Of a stretch of 64,000 nucleotides of DNA, positions 1 to 9,040 are shown piece by piece. Position 1 is the first letter of the stretch. Every line of letters starts with the position of its first letter. The stretch is from Candidatus Kuenenia stuttgartensis (lineage in GTDB: Bacteria; Planctomycetota; Planctomycetia; Isosphaerales; Isosphaeraceae), in NCBI GenBank assembly GCA_945865635.1, contig CAMBEP010000017.1, positions 21,727 to 85,726 on the forward strand, in the 5' to 3' direction. The notes beneath the pieces are model-generated. The model worked only from the letters and a program-made list of their open reading frames with translations. It was not told the DNA's origin and did not search any database. Made by a program: the position numbers and the translations under genes.

Positions 1-764
1 CATTAAAGCAATTGAATGAAGAACAGACCAAAGCGATTGGCGATCCGGAGACTGTCACTCGAATTGCACAATATGAGCTTGCCTATCGCATGCAAATGAC
101 TGCTCCTGAAGTGATGGATATCTCGCGCGAGCCGAAACATATACTTGAAATGTATGGTGCTGTGCCAGGCTTTGTTCCCGAGAGCGACTCGGCCGCTGAC
201 CCTCGAACGGCCTACAAGGCAACGGATGCTCAGTTTGCGAATAATTGCCTTTTGGCGAGACGGTTGGTGGAATCGGGGGTAAGGTTTGTGCAGTTGTTTG
301 ACTGGGGCTGGGATCATCATGGGGTGAGTCCCGGCGAAGATATTGTCAATACCTTGCCGATCAAAGTTCGTCAGATTGACAGAGCGATCACAGCATTGAT
401 CAAAGACTTGGATCAGCGAGGATTATTAAATGAAACCTTAATTGTTTGGGGCGGTGAATTTGGTAGAACACCGATGGCTCAAAACAGCCCAAACCAGAAG
501 TTTCCTGGCCGTGATCATCATCCTTATGCCTTTACGATGTTCATGGCAGGGGGTGGAATCAAGGGGGGCCAGACGATAGGCAAGACCGACGATATTGGCT
601 ATTACGCAGTTGAGCAACCGCTTGACGTTCGCGATATTCAGGCCACGATTTTAAATCAGCTCGGTCTTGATCCTTGGAAGTTGCATTTCAATTATCAGGG
701 GCTGGATCAACGACTGATCGGAGTAGAAGGCAAGGCGACCCTGCCCAAAGGCCTGATCGCTTAG
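1..764 (+). CDS. DUF1501 family protein, C-terminal part; 5' end lies outside the window
   Basis: The reading frame is open to the left edge (frame of base 3), so the gene starts upstream and about 254 residues are visible. Seen: the typical DUF1501 blocks, namely a CLLARRLVESGVRFVQ segment, an aspartate/histidine-rich WDHHG, ETLIVWGGEFGRTP, GRDHHPYAFTMFMAGGGIKGG and a final DVRDIQATILNQLGLD. DUF1501 proteins are sulfatase/alkaline-phosphatase-fold exported proteins very common in planctomycetes, usually paired with a DUF1549/DUF1553 partner. The reaction they perform is not established. A second, complete member lies at 17441-18739, and the two share the same block order. The next gene is convergent, 32 bases after the stop. 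Confidence 0.9.
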   Translation, partial: LKQLNEEQTKAIGDPETVTRIAQYELAYRMQMTAPEVMDISREPKHILEMYGAVPGFVPESDSAADPRTAYKATDAQFANNCLLARRLVESGVRFVQLFDWGWDHHGVSPGEDIVNTLPIKVRQIDRAITALIKDLDQRGLLNETLIVWGGEFGRTPMAQNSPNQKFPGRDHHPYAFTMFMAGGGIKGGQTIGKTDDIGYYAVEQPLDVRDIQATILNQLGLDPWKLHFNYQGLDQRLIGVEGKATLPKGLIA

Positions 765-796
765 GTCAATGAGAACCGGAGTGTTTGGATCGAGTC

Positions 797-1390
797 TTAG
801 TCGTTGATTGTATCCGCAGACTTTTCGATATTATCGGTACTGACAGTGATCAGTTCTGATTCGGAAAAGGCTGTTTGATCGCTCTGGGCAGGAGCCTCGA
901 CTTCAGCGCGTTTTCGATGGTTTGTAGGATCACCCATCCCTTTGGGCCAAATTAGGAAGCCGCCGTGTGATTGGTTGGTGTCCAAGATTTCCCACTTGCC
1001 AAATATGCCTTTACCCTCGTTATAGCCGTCATAGCCGACTTCATGGCGGTTTAGGTATTTCTTGTTCCAGACGCAACGGCCAGTCGCAATTTCATAGCGG
1101 CCACGCAATATGAAATCACCGACAAAGTCTCGTCCTTCTCCAGTCATGCGAGTCTCAGAGAATGTCAGTATGAGATCCATCATATGCCGTTTCCTGTCAG
1201 TTTGGGACATCAGGAAGAACCCTTCCCAAGGGCCGCTCGGGAATCGCTCGTCGTTTTCGAGCTGCGTTTTATCGGGCTTTACTTCGGGCGGAATTTTTTT
1301 AGGACCGGCCATGGTGCACGATGCCTCTGAAAAGAGTGGGCATTGGATTGATATCGAGACGAACATCAGATAAGCGACTCCAACATTCAC
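797..1390 (-). CDS. Conserved-looking hypothetical protein, possibly secreted
   Basis: I do not recognise this 197-residue protein. From the longest start the first 25 residues are hydrophobic and end near a cysteine (FSEASC), which could be a signal peptide, although it is not a good lipobox. An internal ATG at 1312 (MAGPKKIPPEV) with an AGAGG-like site upstream would give a cytoplasmic 171-residue form. The middle is rich in Trp, Gly and aromatic residues (SGPWEGFF, GRYEIATGRCVWNKKYL, WEILDTNQSHGGFLIWP), which suggests a compact beta domain. The C-terminal 35 residues are acidic and low in complexity. It stands alone between a convergent DUF1501 gene and a co-directional glycosidase, so context gives no function. 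Confidence 0.6.
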   Translation of the reverse strand: MNVGVAYLMFVSISIQCPLFSEASCTMAGPKKIPPEVKPDKTQLENDERFPSGPWEGFFLMSQTDRKRHMMDLILTFSETRMTGEGRDFVGDFILRGRYEIATGRCVWNKKYLNRHEVGYDGYNEGKGIFGKWEILDTNQSHGGFLIWPKGMGDPTNHRKRAEVEAPAQSDQTAFSESELITVSTDNIEKSADTIND

Positions 1391-1497
1391 TGTTCGTTAT
1401 TCCGCGATGAAGGTCAAGTGGTGCGATTCAAGATTCAAGAGATAACCGCCAGTTTCAAAGAAATGTAATTTATAGAGAGGCTTTCTCATCTAAATAA

Positions 1498-4212
1498 TTA
1501 ATCGATTCTGCCTTCCCATTCCCGCACGACTCTATGATGGCCTTGTAGGAGTGGTTCTGTCCAAGTCATGGAATGTCGGTTTGGGCACCAACTGAGTTGT
1601 GGCTGTTGGATTTCCAAATCTTTTAAGGTCGTGCTTCGCCAAGTTTGGACATTTGCCAGCTCGGGGATGACAATGTCCGCATCAAGAAGTATTTGTGACG
1701 TGGTTTCCCATTCCATATTCAGGATGTATCGATTGTGAGATTCGCGGCTGATCTGATATCGGAACCAGCCATGTGGAAGGTTTATGCGAGCTCCAATGGA
1801 GGGAAATGTCCAAGGCATAATCGGCATAAATGACAGTCGCTGTGCAAGTGCATCATATTCCAAGCCGCCAAGTTCTGTCATAAATTCAATAATTTGAAGG
1901 TGCAGTGACCATACACCAGGTAGAATTCTCTGGCTCTTGTCAGAATTGGCTTGACCAATGGATTCGATAGAAAGGCCTAGTGGGCCAAGCCGATCGATTA
2001 CTTCGTGTAGCAGGGCCATAGACTGTGCGAGTGGTGCACCTTCACCGGTGCGATGCGCAAGTTTCAGGTTGTATCGGGCCATCCAAAAACGTGTTAGAAC
2101 TTGGATGTCGTGGCGAAGAGTGCGATAACTATTGGCGGATGTTCGAGGGTCGTTGATATCTGCAACCAAGGCTTGGAGGCTGTTCTGGAGTCTTATGTCT
2201 TCGGCAGGCAGGAGCCCAAGGGGTATGCAAAGGCCAAGAGCGCCAGGATCGGCATGACTTGGTTCTTCAAAGTCAGAGACGTGGGTGATGACCCAGTGTC
2301 CAACTCGACGATTGATCTGACGTGCAGGACGAAGATGCCCAAGCCGGTCATCGACCAAGCCGGGGCCGTCATAACTAAAGGTTTTGAGGATTCCTTCATG
2401 AAGGATTCGATCAGCCCTGTCCCGCCATATTTTGGCCAATTCAGGTATTTGGTTCAGATAGTCGGCGATGTCGGCAGATGCTCTCAAGCCAGCCACAACA
2501 GATGCGTTGCCGAAAAGGTGGCAACCGAACCGGAGATCCCACATGCCAGCCGATCTGATCAGACTAAGGTTCTCGTCCCAAACCATGCCTGGGTGGTCGG
2601 TACCGCCCATAATCACTTCAGCGGCTTGTTTGACAGAATTCCAGAGGACAGGGTAAAGAGATGTCTCGCCTGTTCGACGCACGTGTCTGTTCAAAGCCCA
2701 CGGAAAAAGTGCAGTTTGGTCGATGGATGGGGTTTCCCATTCGGGTACACCGTCCATGGAATATTTCTGGAACCAGAATCGGTGGACAGGATTCTTGTCG
2801 CGAACGCTTTCGAGCCATTCAAAGAGATGCCGAGCCGTATCTAACTGACCACATCGGCTAAGTCCGTCGGCCGTAAAAATGGCCTCGCGTGGCCTGCAAT
2901 AAGCGTTCAGTCCCCGATCAAAACCGCTTGCGACCGATCCAAAATCCGCATCGCAGTGGAGCAGGGCGGTAATGCTGGATCGTTGTGCGATTGCTTCGAG
3001 AATTGTACCGGGCACGAAGACTTTGGACTGAACCGCCATCTGCTTGTGCCAAGCTTTCATGGTCGAACCTTCAACCTGATCCAAATCGGCAGATCGGAAC
3101 CATTCAATGGCTGGCTTCAACGTATGTTCGAACGAGCCTTGGTCCGCTTGCCAGCCTGTAAATGACCCGGCAATAAAGACATCCACAAAAGCAGAGCCTC
3201 GGGCTGGTAAAGCCAGTGATCTGGTCAGGACAGCTTCTGTCGGGCCGACTGTTTCGCAGAGTGTCTCCCCTTTAGAATCGAGTGCGATTGTAAATGAGAC
3301 TGTGGAATCGCGAGCCAGTTTTCGATTCGAGTGCCCATGACCCGCATTTGATGCCAACAGGGCACGTTCACCATCAAGCCAGCTCAAAACCGGTTCGCCA
3401 ATCCCGCCATTGATTTCTGAATGGACATAAAGCCCAAAAACCATCGTTCTGTCATGGTCTGCATCATTGCGTAACTCGTAACGCTTCAAGTACATGCCGG
3501 GTACTAGTGGGCCAATTTCAGACTCGGGCCAAGGCTCAGCCATAATTGCCAAGTCTGTGACAACCACACGAAGTTGCCCATCGCGATGGCTCAACACAGT
3601 TTTCAAAATGGCTGTTCCCTGTTCGTAGCTCTGTCGGCTATCCCAAACCTGTTCGCCAAACCAGTCAATCTGGCCCGTTTCTGCCACGCCAGCAACTATT
3701 CCGCGAAAATTCGTACGGCTCTGAGGGGCATCGCCCTCAGCTGGCCTGACATTGGAGTGAAGTGCGGCGGAAGGGTAATATATGTCGTAAGTTGACGATC
3801 TGGTGTCGATCCTGGCCGTGGTTCGACGATTCCCGATCAGGCCTTCAGGGGTCGCCTGAACCACATGGCTGTGATCAAGCCATCTCGGTGGGTTCGGTCT
3901 CACCACGGCATGAAGTGTGTGTGTCCTAGATTCAGGAACATCGTGATTGCGTCTGGAAATAGCTTGGTAGGACATTTTACTATTGATCCCCAGTGGCGGG
4001 ATCGGAACATGCCAATAACTATTTCCAGCTTTGTTCTCAAGCCAGAATCCTGGAAGATAACCAAGTGATTGATCGTTTATTACCAATTCCAAACCGACGG
4101 TCTGACCTATTTCGATAGGATGCGTCCCAATCACTACGAAAGACCACTGGCCGGCTCGAACCGGTCCACCATGTCGACCCTGTGCTGGAGATTCGATCCA
4201 AGTCGTATGCAT
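1498..4212 (-). CDS. GH15-like (glucoamylase-type) glycosidase, cytoplasmic
   Basis: This 904-residue protein has no signal peptide. Roughly the first 370 residues look like beta-sandwich domains and about residues 400-760 look like an alpha/alpha barrel of the six-hairpin glycosidase kind. The stretch PEWETPSIDQTALFPWAL (about 490-505) resembles the GH15 block in which a substrate-binding Asp-Gln precedes a helix, and GMVWDENL...SAGMWD (about 540-560) lies where GH15 enzymes carry acidic catalytic residues. I infer hydrolysis of an alpha-glucan or related glycan. I cannot assign the general acid and base with certainty, so substrate and activity remain open. It is transcribed away from the isomerase gene at 4422, and a divergent promoter region of about 209 bases with a TATAAT hexamer at 4276-4281 lies between them. 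Confidence 0.65.
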   Translation of the reverse strand: MHTTWIESPAQGRHGGPVRAGQWSFVVIGTHPIEIGQTVGLELVINDQSLGYLPGFWLENKAGNSYWHVPIPPLGINSKMSYQAISRRNHDVPESRTHTLHAVVRPNPPRWLDHSHVVQATPEGLIGNRRTTARIDTRSSTYDIYYPSAALHSNVRPAEGDAPQSRTNFRGIVAGVAETGQIDWFGEQVWDSRQSYEQGTAILKTVLSHRDGQLRVVVTDLAIMAEPWPESEIGPLVPGMYLKRYELRNDADHDRTMVFGLYVHSEINGGIGEPVLSWLDGERALLASNAGHGHSNRKLARDSTVSFTIALDSKGETLCETVGPTEAVLTRSLALPARGSAFVDVFIAGSFTGWQADQGSFEHTLKPAIEWFRSADLDQVEGSTMKAWHKQMAVQSKVFVPGTILEAIAQRSSITALLHCDADFGSVASGFDRGLNAYCRPREAIFTADGLSRCGQLDTARHLFEWLESVRDKNPVHRFWFQKYSMDGVPEWETPSIDQTALFPWALNRHVRRTGETSLYPVLWNSVKQAAEVIMGGTDHPGMVWDENLSLIRSAGMWDLRFGCHLFGNASVVAGLRASADIADYLNQIPELAKIWRDRADRILHEGILKTFSYDGPGLVDDRLGHLRPARQINRRVGHWVITHVSDFEEPSHADPGALGLCIPLGLLPAEDIRLQNSLQALVADINDPRTSANSYRTLRHDIQVLTRFWMARYNLKLAHRTGEGAPLAQSMALLHEVIDRLGPLGLSIESIGQANSDKSQRILPGVWSLHLQIIEFMTELGGLEYDALAQRLSFMPIMPWTFPSIGARINLPHGWFRYQISRESHNRYILNMEWETTSQILLDADIVIPELANVQTWRSTTLKDLEIQQPQLSWCPNRHSMTWTEPLLQGHHRVVREWEGRID

Positions 4213-4421
4213 AGGCCACCCAAAAACCGTCTTTCACAAGCCTAACAGCTCACTTATTGATTTGTTAAACTCGAGTATAATCGACTGATCCCATATTGTA
4301 ACAATCATTCCCCCAGAATAAATAGATAAGTTTGAGATCATGAAAGCGGTAGAGAGTATGCTATTCTCTCATTGTCCAAAATTTTCAGCCCGAAGTCAGA
4401 ACCTTTCGAGACTTGTATGTC

Positions 4422-5279
4422 ATGTATAAAAGTCATAGTTGCCGTGGGTTAGGACTGGTTCCTCCATCGATATCCGAATGGGTTGCCGTTGCGGCAAAGG
4501 TTGGTTTTGAGGCAATTGACCTGCCTCTCAGAGACCTCTTGGAACAAGGGCTGCAACCTCTCAAGATTCGTCAGATGCTTATAGCTAACCGGCTGGCATG
4601 CGGCGCCAGTCCGTTTCCTTACGACTGGCGAACGAGCCAAAAAGAGTTTCTCGCCACTATGGCAAAGCTTGATCACTTCTTGCACTTCTCTCAATCTATA
4701 GGTGTAACAAGGCTTTATACTCGAGTGGAAGAGTCTGTTCCAGTCGGACAATCACGAGATTACGCACTTTCCTGGCATCGTCAAAGACTCGATCAAATCG
4801 CTGAAAAAATTGGCAAGTACAATATTTCACTAGGGTTGGAAGCTATAGGTGTTACCAGTTTTCGAGCCGGCAAGGAGCCCCTTATGGCCAGCCTTGAAAC
4901 CGTAAGAACAAACCTTGCCGACCTCTTCGAGCGTCACGACTCATTGGGGCTACTGGTGGACGCATTTCACCTTCACGCAGCTCAAGAAAACTTGCACCAA
5001 GCACTCGGCCCTATGCTCCAGACTCGCATCGTTGGAATTCATTTAGCGGATTTACCGGTTGCTGTTCCTCTCGAACAAATTATCGACAATCAGAGAGCTT
5101 TGCCAGGTACGTCATCAACAGTTCCTGTGCGGAAAACTCTCCAGGAACTGGCCCAAATGGGTTGTGATGCACCCGTCATGATCGAAACTGTACAATCTAC
5201 TCAAGAGCTTAAGATTGCTGGTTTTAAGGAGGCCATGGAGATCGTCTTCAATTCTTTGAGAACAGTTTGGCCAGAGTGA
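4422..5279 (+). CDS. Sugar phosphate isomerase/epimerase-like TIM-barrel protein
   Basis: A 285-residue protein of the AP-endonuclease-2/xylose-isomerase-like TIM-barrel family. I use the ATG at 4422; a TTG three codons earlier is less likely. Candidate metal ligands fall in the expected order at strand ends: Glu in LGLEAIG, Asp/His in LLVDAFHLH, His in VGIHLADL and Glu in PVMIETV. Members isomerise or epimerise sugars or inositols, or act as hydroxypyruvate isomerase-like enzymes, in the cytoplasm. The specific substrate cannot be read from sequence. The divergent GH15-like glycosidase gives a loose carbohydrate context. No operon partner follows directly, because 200 bases separate it from the next gene. 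Confidence 0.8.
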   Translation: MYKSHSCRGLGLVPPSISEWVAVAAKVGFEAIDLPLRDLLEQGLQPLKIRQMLIANRLACGASPFPYDWRTSQKEFLATMAKLDHFLHFSQSIGVTRLYTRVEESVPVGQSRDYALSWHRQRLDQIAEKIGKYNISLGLEAIGVTSFRAGKEPLMASLETVRTNLADLFERHDSLGLLVDAFHLHAAQENLHQALGPMLQTRIVGIHLADLPVAVPLEQIIDNQRALPGTSSTVPVRKTLQELAQMGCDAPVMIETVQSTQELKIAGFKEAMEIVFNSLRTVWPE

Positions 5280-5479
5280 TTCAAGTCGAGAGCAATTTCT
5301 CAGTCCTAAAAGATTACCCTTCGTGAATTGCCGTTAAATATGGAAAAGAAAGTACAAGAATTTTCATCGATTCCAAATCAGCTTAAACATGACAATGTAT
5401 GATTCCACTGACTAAAATCAATTCGGGTTTACCAACCATTTGTCTGGTCGCGAAAGCGTCAAAAACAGGGGCTTTTCTC

Positions 5480-5908
5480 ATGCAATTCCAAGCTTTGCGA
5501 TCCGCTCGTTTGATTGCCCTGTTGATAGGGCTCTGTTATCTATCATCCGGGCCTAGTGCAGCCGAAGCTCAAGAGCAAGTTTTCAGTTACTATACCTCAC
5601 CAGGTAATTACGGAACAAGCTATGGTCAAGCTGGTTACGGTGCTGTAAGGACTCATAGCGATTTTCCTTCGCCCGGATATGGCCATTCGATGCGTCAATA
5701 TGCCGTGAAGCAGAACCAATGGGGATCAGGAATTTGGTTGCAACCGGGAGCAAACGCTCTTATGCCAGCATCCTATCAGATACCGTATCAAACTTGGGCT
5801 GTACCGTCTAGATCAGGCGTTCAATCAAACCAGCCGTTGCCACCTATTGGGTCTTATGCGCCTACGCTGGGACCGGGATATGGGTTGAGACGAGCATCGG
5901 CTTATTAA
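5480..5908 (+). CDS. Small secreted Tyr/Gly/Pro-rich protein
   Basis: I do not recognise the family. I choose the ATG at 5480 because it gives a clean Sec-type signal peptide (basic MQFQALRSAR, then hydrophobic LIALLIGLCYLSS, and an Ala-x-Ala-like end near AAEAQ) and has an AGGGG site 9 bases upstream. The frame opens earlier, at 5399, but that stretch is not signal-like. The mature part of about 110 residues is rich in Tyr, Gly, Ser and Pro (YYTSPGNYGTSYGQAGYG and similar), with no cysteine and no enzyme motif. It looks like a low-complexity envelope or matrix protein. It stands alone between two plus-strand metabolic genes. Confidence 0.65.
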   Translation: MQFQALRSARLIALLIGLCYLSSGPSAAEAQEQVFSYYTSPGNYGTSYGQAGYGAVRTHSDFPSPGYGHSMRQYAVKQNQWGSGIWLQPGANALMPASYQIPYQTWAVPSRSGVQSNQPLPPIGSYAPTLGPGYGLRRASAY

Positions 5909-6190
5909 ACCTGTCAATCTTCATGCTTGACCTGACTCATTTGATAACTGCTTAATTGAGAAGACCTCAGAAATCCTGAATCCGAAGTTTCGATCGGTTT
6001 CAGGATTGTATTTTAATTCAGTAACTGTAATCGAAAAGACAGTAGTTCTCTCGCATCATGAACTTTTCTCTCTTGATTCAATCAACATTGCAAGGAACAT
6101 GATCTGGAATTGAACCGGAATTTCTGGTTAAATGATCGAATAAGCGACTTCCAATTCTCTCTCCCGCATAGTCTGGAACAGAATCAAGCC

Positions 6191-7507
6191 ATGTCATTCA
6201 CCCTGCCTCGGATCGCCAAAGTTCGTCAAAATCAGCCCAGACCAAGTGTTAAGGATATCGCGGGAACAGTTCGTCGGCTGATTCATGAAAGTCGGATCAG
6301 CCAACGAGTGCCTAGTGGCGGTCGTATTGCTGTGGGCGTGGGGAGTCGTGGAATTCACTGCATTCAGGTTGTGGCACGGGCCACAGTCGATGCTCTTAAA
6401 GAGCTTGGCTATAAACCGTTTATCAAGGCTGCGATGGGCTCACATGGCGGGGCCACCGAGGCAGGGCAGCTTGAACTTCTTTCTGCGTATGGTATTACAC
6501 CCGAAAAAATGGGTGTCGAAGTTCGAGCCAGCATGGAAACACTGGAAGTTGGGACAAGCCATATCGGCTTACCGATATACTTTGATAAAGAGGCTCACGA
6601 AGCCGATGGAATTGTCTGTTTGAACAGGATCAAGCCACACACTGATTTTCGAGCAGATTTTGAATCCGGTATTCTGAAAATGATGGTCATCGGTTTTGGT
6701 AAACAGCGTGGTGCCGAACAAATTCATAAACTTGGGCTACGCGGAATGAAGGAAGTACTCCCTTCCGTGGGCAGTTTCCTTCTGCAAAATACAAAGTTTG
6801 CACTTGGATTGGCGATTCTGGAGAATGTGGATGATTACCCGGCAGAAATTGTAGCCCTTGAACCGGAAGAAGTTCTGGAAATCGAACCTAAACTCTTAAA
6901 TAAGGTTCGTGAGCTCATGGGCCGATTGCCATTCGACCAAATCGATGTTTTGGTTGTAGGCGAAATTGGCAAAAATTACTCAGGTGCCGGGATGGATCCA
7001 AATGTGATCGGACGCCTGATGGTCGAAACCCAACCCGACTTTGAACGTCCACTTGTCACCCGGTTGGTCATTTTGGATGTTTCCGATGAGAGCCACGGCA
7101 ATGTTGTTGGTGTGGGATTTGCAGACCTTGCAACGCATCGGATCGTAGAGAAGATGGATCCCGTCCCGTTTCGAATCAACGTAATTACAAGTTGTTTCCT
7201 CGAACGCGCCCGTATGCCAATTACTCTGCCCACAGACCAGGAAGTCCTTGAAGTCTCTGTTCAAACTTCTTGGAGGCTCACACCTGACCAGGTCCGAATG
7301 GTGATCATCCCGAATAGCTTAGAGCTAAATACAATTTATGTTTCCGAAGCCATGAGGGCCGATGTCGAAGCGGGCCCCTACCTGAGTCTTGAGAGCGGTT
7401 TTGAGCCTATTCCAATCGATTCTGAAGGCTTTCTTAACCAAGAAAAGATGTTTCCTGAAAGTGTCAGGGGCAGGCGCTGCGCAGTTTTTGCAGGGCATCA
7501 GTCATGA
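6191..7507 (+). CDS. LarA-like (DUF2088, lactate racemase N-terminal-like) protein
   Basis: From the ATG at 6191 the protein has 438 residues; an in-frame TTG at 6110 would add 27 that look unstructured. The segment VGVGSRGIHCIQVVARATVDALKELG, then KAAMGSHGGATEAGQ and later DGIVCLNRIKPHTDF, are the hallmarks of the LarA-like/DUF2088 family. True LarA binds a nickel-pincer cofactor made by LarB, LarC and LarE. None of those genes is visible here, so racemase activity is not implied. The stop overlaps the start of the HAD gene (ATGA at 7504), so the two are translationally coupled, and the HAD gene is coupled in turn to a NUDIX gene. This argues for one pathway handling a hydroxy acid, a phosphate ester and a nucleotide-linked compound; that is inference. 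Confidence 0.8.
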   Translation: MSFTLPRIAKVRQNQPRPSVKDIAGTVRRLIHESRISQRVPSGGRIAVGVGSRGIHCIQVVARATVDALKELGYKPFIKAAMGSHGGATEAGQLELLSAYGITPEKMGVEVRASMETLEVGTSHIGLPIYFDKEAHEADGIVCLNRIKPHTDFRADFESGILKMMVIGFGKQRGAEQIHKLGLRGMKEVLPSVGSFLLQNTKFALGLAILENVDDYPAEIVALEPEEVLEIEPKLLNKVRELMGRLPFDQIDVLVVGEIGKNYSGAGMDPNVIGRLMVETQPDFERPLVTRLVILDVSDESHGNVVGVGFADLATHRIVEKMDPVPFRINVITSCFLERARMPITLPTDQEVLEVSVQTSWRLTPDQVRMVIIPNSLELNTIYVSEAMRADVEAGPYLSLESGFEPIPIDSEGFLNQEKMFPESVRGRRCAVFAGHQS

Positions 7508-8391
7508 GCCAAACTTGTCTAGGGCAGCCAATTCCCAAAGCGTCGATTCGGCTTTTGGCACTGGATGTGGACGGCACCATTCTGGGCCCCTCAGGTCAGA
7601 TCGATCCCTTGATTATGTCGTCTTTGCATCAAGCTATGGATTCGGGGATTCGGATTGTTCTATGCACTGGGCGGCGGTTTCGTAGAGCCAGTGCAATTGC
7701 TGCAAAAATCGGTCTTGATTCACCAATGGTATGTAATTCAGGTGCCTTGGTGAAATGTCCGTCAACAAATAAAACTTTTTGGCGAGCGGATCATGAGCCG
7801 GAAAATGCGCAACAGATTATAGAAATCTTTGACCGTCTAAAACGTCCGATTTTGAGTTTTCTGGATCTATCCTTGAATGACCCGGACTTCATCACTTCAA
7901 AATATCCGTCTGGATGTCATCTGTTCGACCAATATCTGGATGAAAATCAGGGGCTTGGTCAAATCGATCCGCACTGGCGGCAAAGTGAATCTGTTTTTAA
8001 TGGCCATTTTCACCTCTGTGCAGCCGGTTCGCACGACGAAATGTTGAATGTCGAACAGGAGCTTGAGCGGCTAAGACCTGGAGCTTATCAAATTTTTGTG
8101 CAGAAAAGCCCAAACTATCAAGCCTGGATGTGTGAGGTTCTGCGACGAGACGCAAATAAATGGACGGCATTAAAAACTATCGCCGACGATTGGGGCATTG
8201 CCGGGCACGAAATATGTGCTGTTGGCGACGACGCGAACGATATTCCAATGATCCTTCAAGCAGGCTGGGGAGTCGCAATGGGCCATTCTGCTGAGTTTGT
8301 CAAAAAAAACGCCGACTGGATTGCACCCGATAATGCTCATCACGGAGTGGCCGATGTGGTTCGAATTCTTCTTGAAAGGCAGCAAAGATGA
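7504..8391 (+). CDS. HAD-superfamily phosphatase, Cof type (IIB cap)
   Basis: A 295-residue cytoplasmic phosphatase. Motif I is LALDVDGTILG with the nucleophile Asp21 and the acid/base Asp23. Motif II is the Thr/Ser of IVLCTGRR. Motif IV is GDDANDIPMI near residue 240, followed by GWGVAMGHSAEFVKKNADW, the usual Cof-family ending. The alpha/beta cap inserted between motifs II and III is the C2B type, as in sugar-phosphate and FMN phosphatases. Substrates in this family are broad and cannot be predicted. The gene starts inside the stop of the LarA-like gene (ATGA) and ends inside the start of the NUDIX gene (ATGA), which makes a tight three-gene unit. Confidence 0.9.
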   Translation: MSQTCLGQPIPKASIRLLALDVDGTILGPSGQIDPLIMSSLHQAMDSGIRIVLCTGRRFRRASAIAAKIGLDSPMVCNSGALVKCPSTNKTFWRADHEPENAQQIIEIFDRLKRPILSFLDLSLNDPDFITSKYPSGCHLFDQYLDENQGLGQIDPHWRQSESVFNGHFHLCAAGSHDEMLNVEQELERLRPGAYQIFVQKSPNYQAWMCEVLRRDANKWTALKTIADDWGIAGHEICAVGDDANDIPMILQAGWGVAMGHSAEFVKKNADWIAPDNAHHGVADVVRILLERQQR

Positions 8392-9005
8392 ACTTGGAAT
8401 CGACGAATTCGCCTGAGGGCTGGCCTGAAAAATGTGCGCCGAGTTGGGCTTTTGAGCCAGGGCATGATCAATCACTGCTTGATACATGGCTTTTTAAGTT
8501 GCGGAAGGAGCGTTATAAATCCAGATTGTCAAGCAAAGAACATGATTTTTTTGTCGCTGAAATTGCCGATGCTGTTCATGTGATTGCAACCGACCCAGAG
8601 GGGCAGGTTCTCATGGTGCGACAGTTTCGGGTCGGATCCCGTACCGATAGTCTGGAAACTCCAGGTGGACTGATCGACCCAGGTGAAGATGCAATCACAG
8701 CCGCACATCGGGAATTATTGGAAGAGACTGGATATAAAGGTTTCAATCCAAGACTGTTAGGCGCTTTCTGGTCGCTTCCGAGTCTGGGAACGAGCCGGAT
8801 TTGGACGGTGGTTTTGGAAAATGTAATCAAGGTTGCGGAGCCTCACGGTGACCCGACTGAAGAGTTGCAATTGGAATGGGTTCCAAAACAGGATGTCATT
8901 AAACATATCGCGAGCGGTGAAATTCATCACGGTTGTGTAATTTGCGGGTTATTTCTCTGGCTTAATAGAATTCAACTCCCTATGGGCACGTCAGTGCAGA
9001 ATTGA
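8388..9005 (+). CDS. NUDIX hydrolase, ADP-ribose pyrophosphatase-like
   Basis: A 205-residue protein with a complete Nudix box at about residues 93-116 (GGLIDPGED followed by REL-LEE-TG-Y, matching G-x5-E-x7-R-E-U-x-E-E-x-G-U). The preceding VLMVRQFRVG and ETPGG resemble ADP-sugar pyrophosphatases, which cleave ADP-ribose or sugar nucleotides to AMP plus a sugar phosphate with Mg2+. It is the last gene of the ATGA-coupled trio. A HAD phosphatase next to a NUDIX enzyme could remove the sugar phosphate so released, which is inference only. The downstream gene is convergent, 35 bases away, and I see no clear terminator between them. Confidence 0.88.
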   Translation: MNLESTNSPEGWPEKCAPSWAFEPGHDQSLLDTWLFKLRKERYKSRLSSKEHDFFVAEIADAVHVIATDPEGQVLMVRQFRVGSRTDSLETPGGLIDPGEDAITAAHRELLEETGYKGFNPRLLGAFWSLPSLGTSRIWTVVLENVIKVAEPHGDPTEELQLEWVPKQDVIKHIASGEIHHGCVICGLFLWLNRIQLPMGTSVQN

Positions 9006-9040
9006 ATCTCATCCCATACTTGAAGAAGAGCTAAGCCTGA

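Noticed and set aside
2101..2844. A 247-residue frame on the plus strand
   Set aside because: It lies antisense to the well-supported GH15-like gene and shows no family features or ribosome-binding site.
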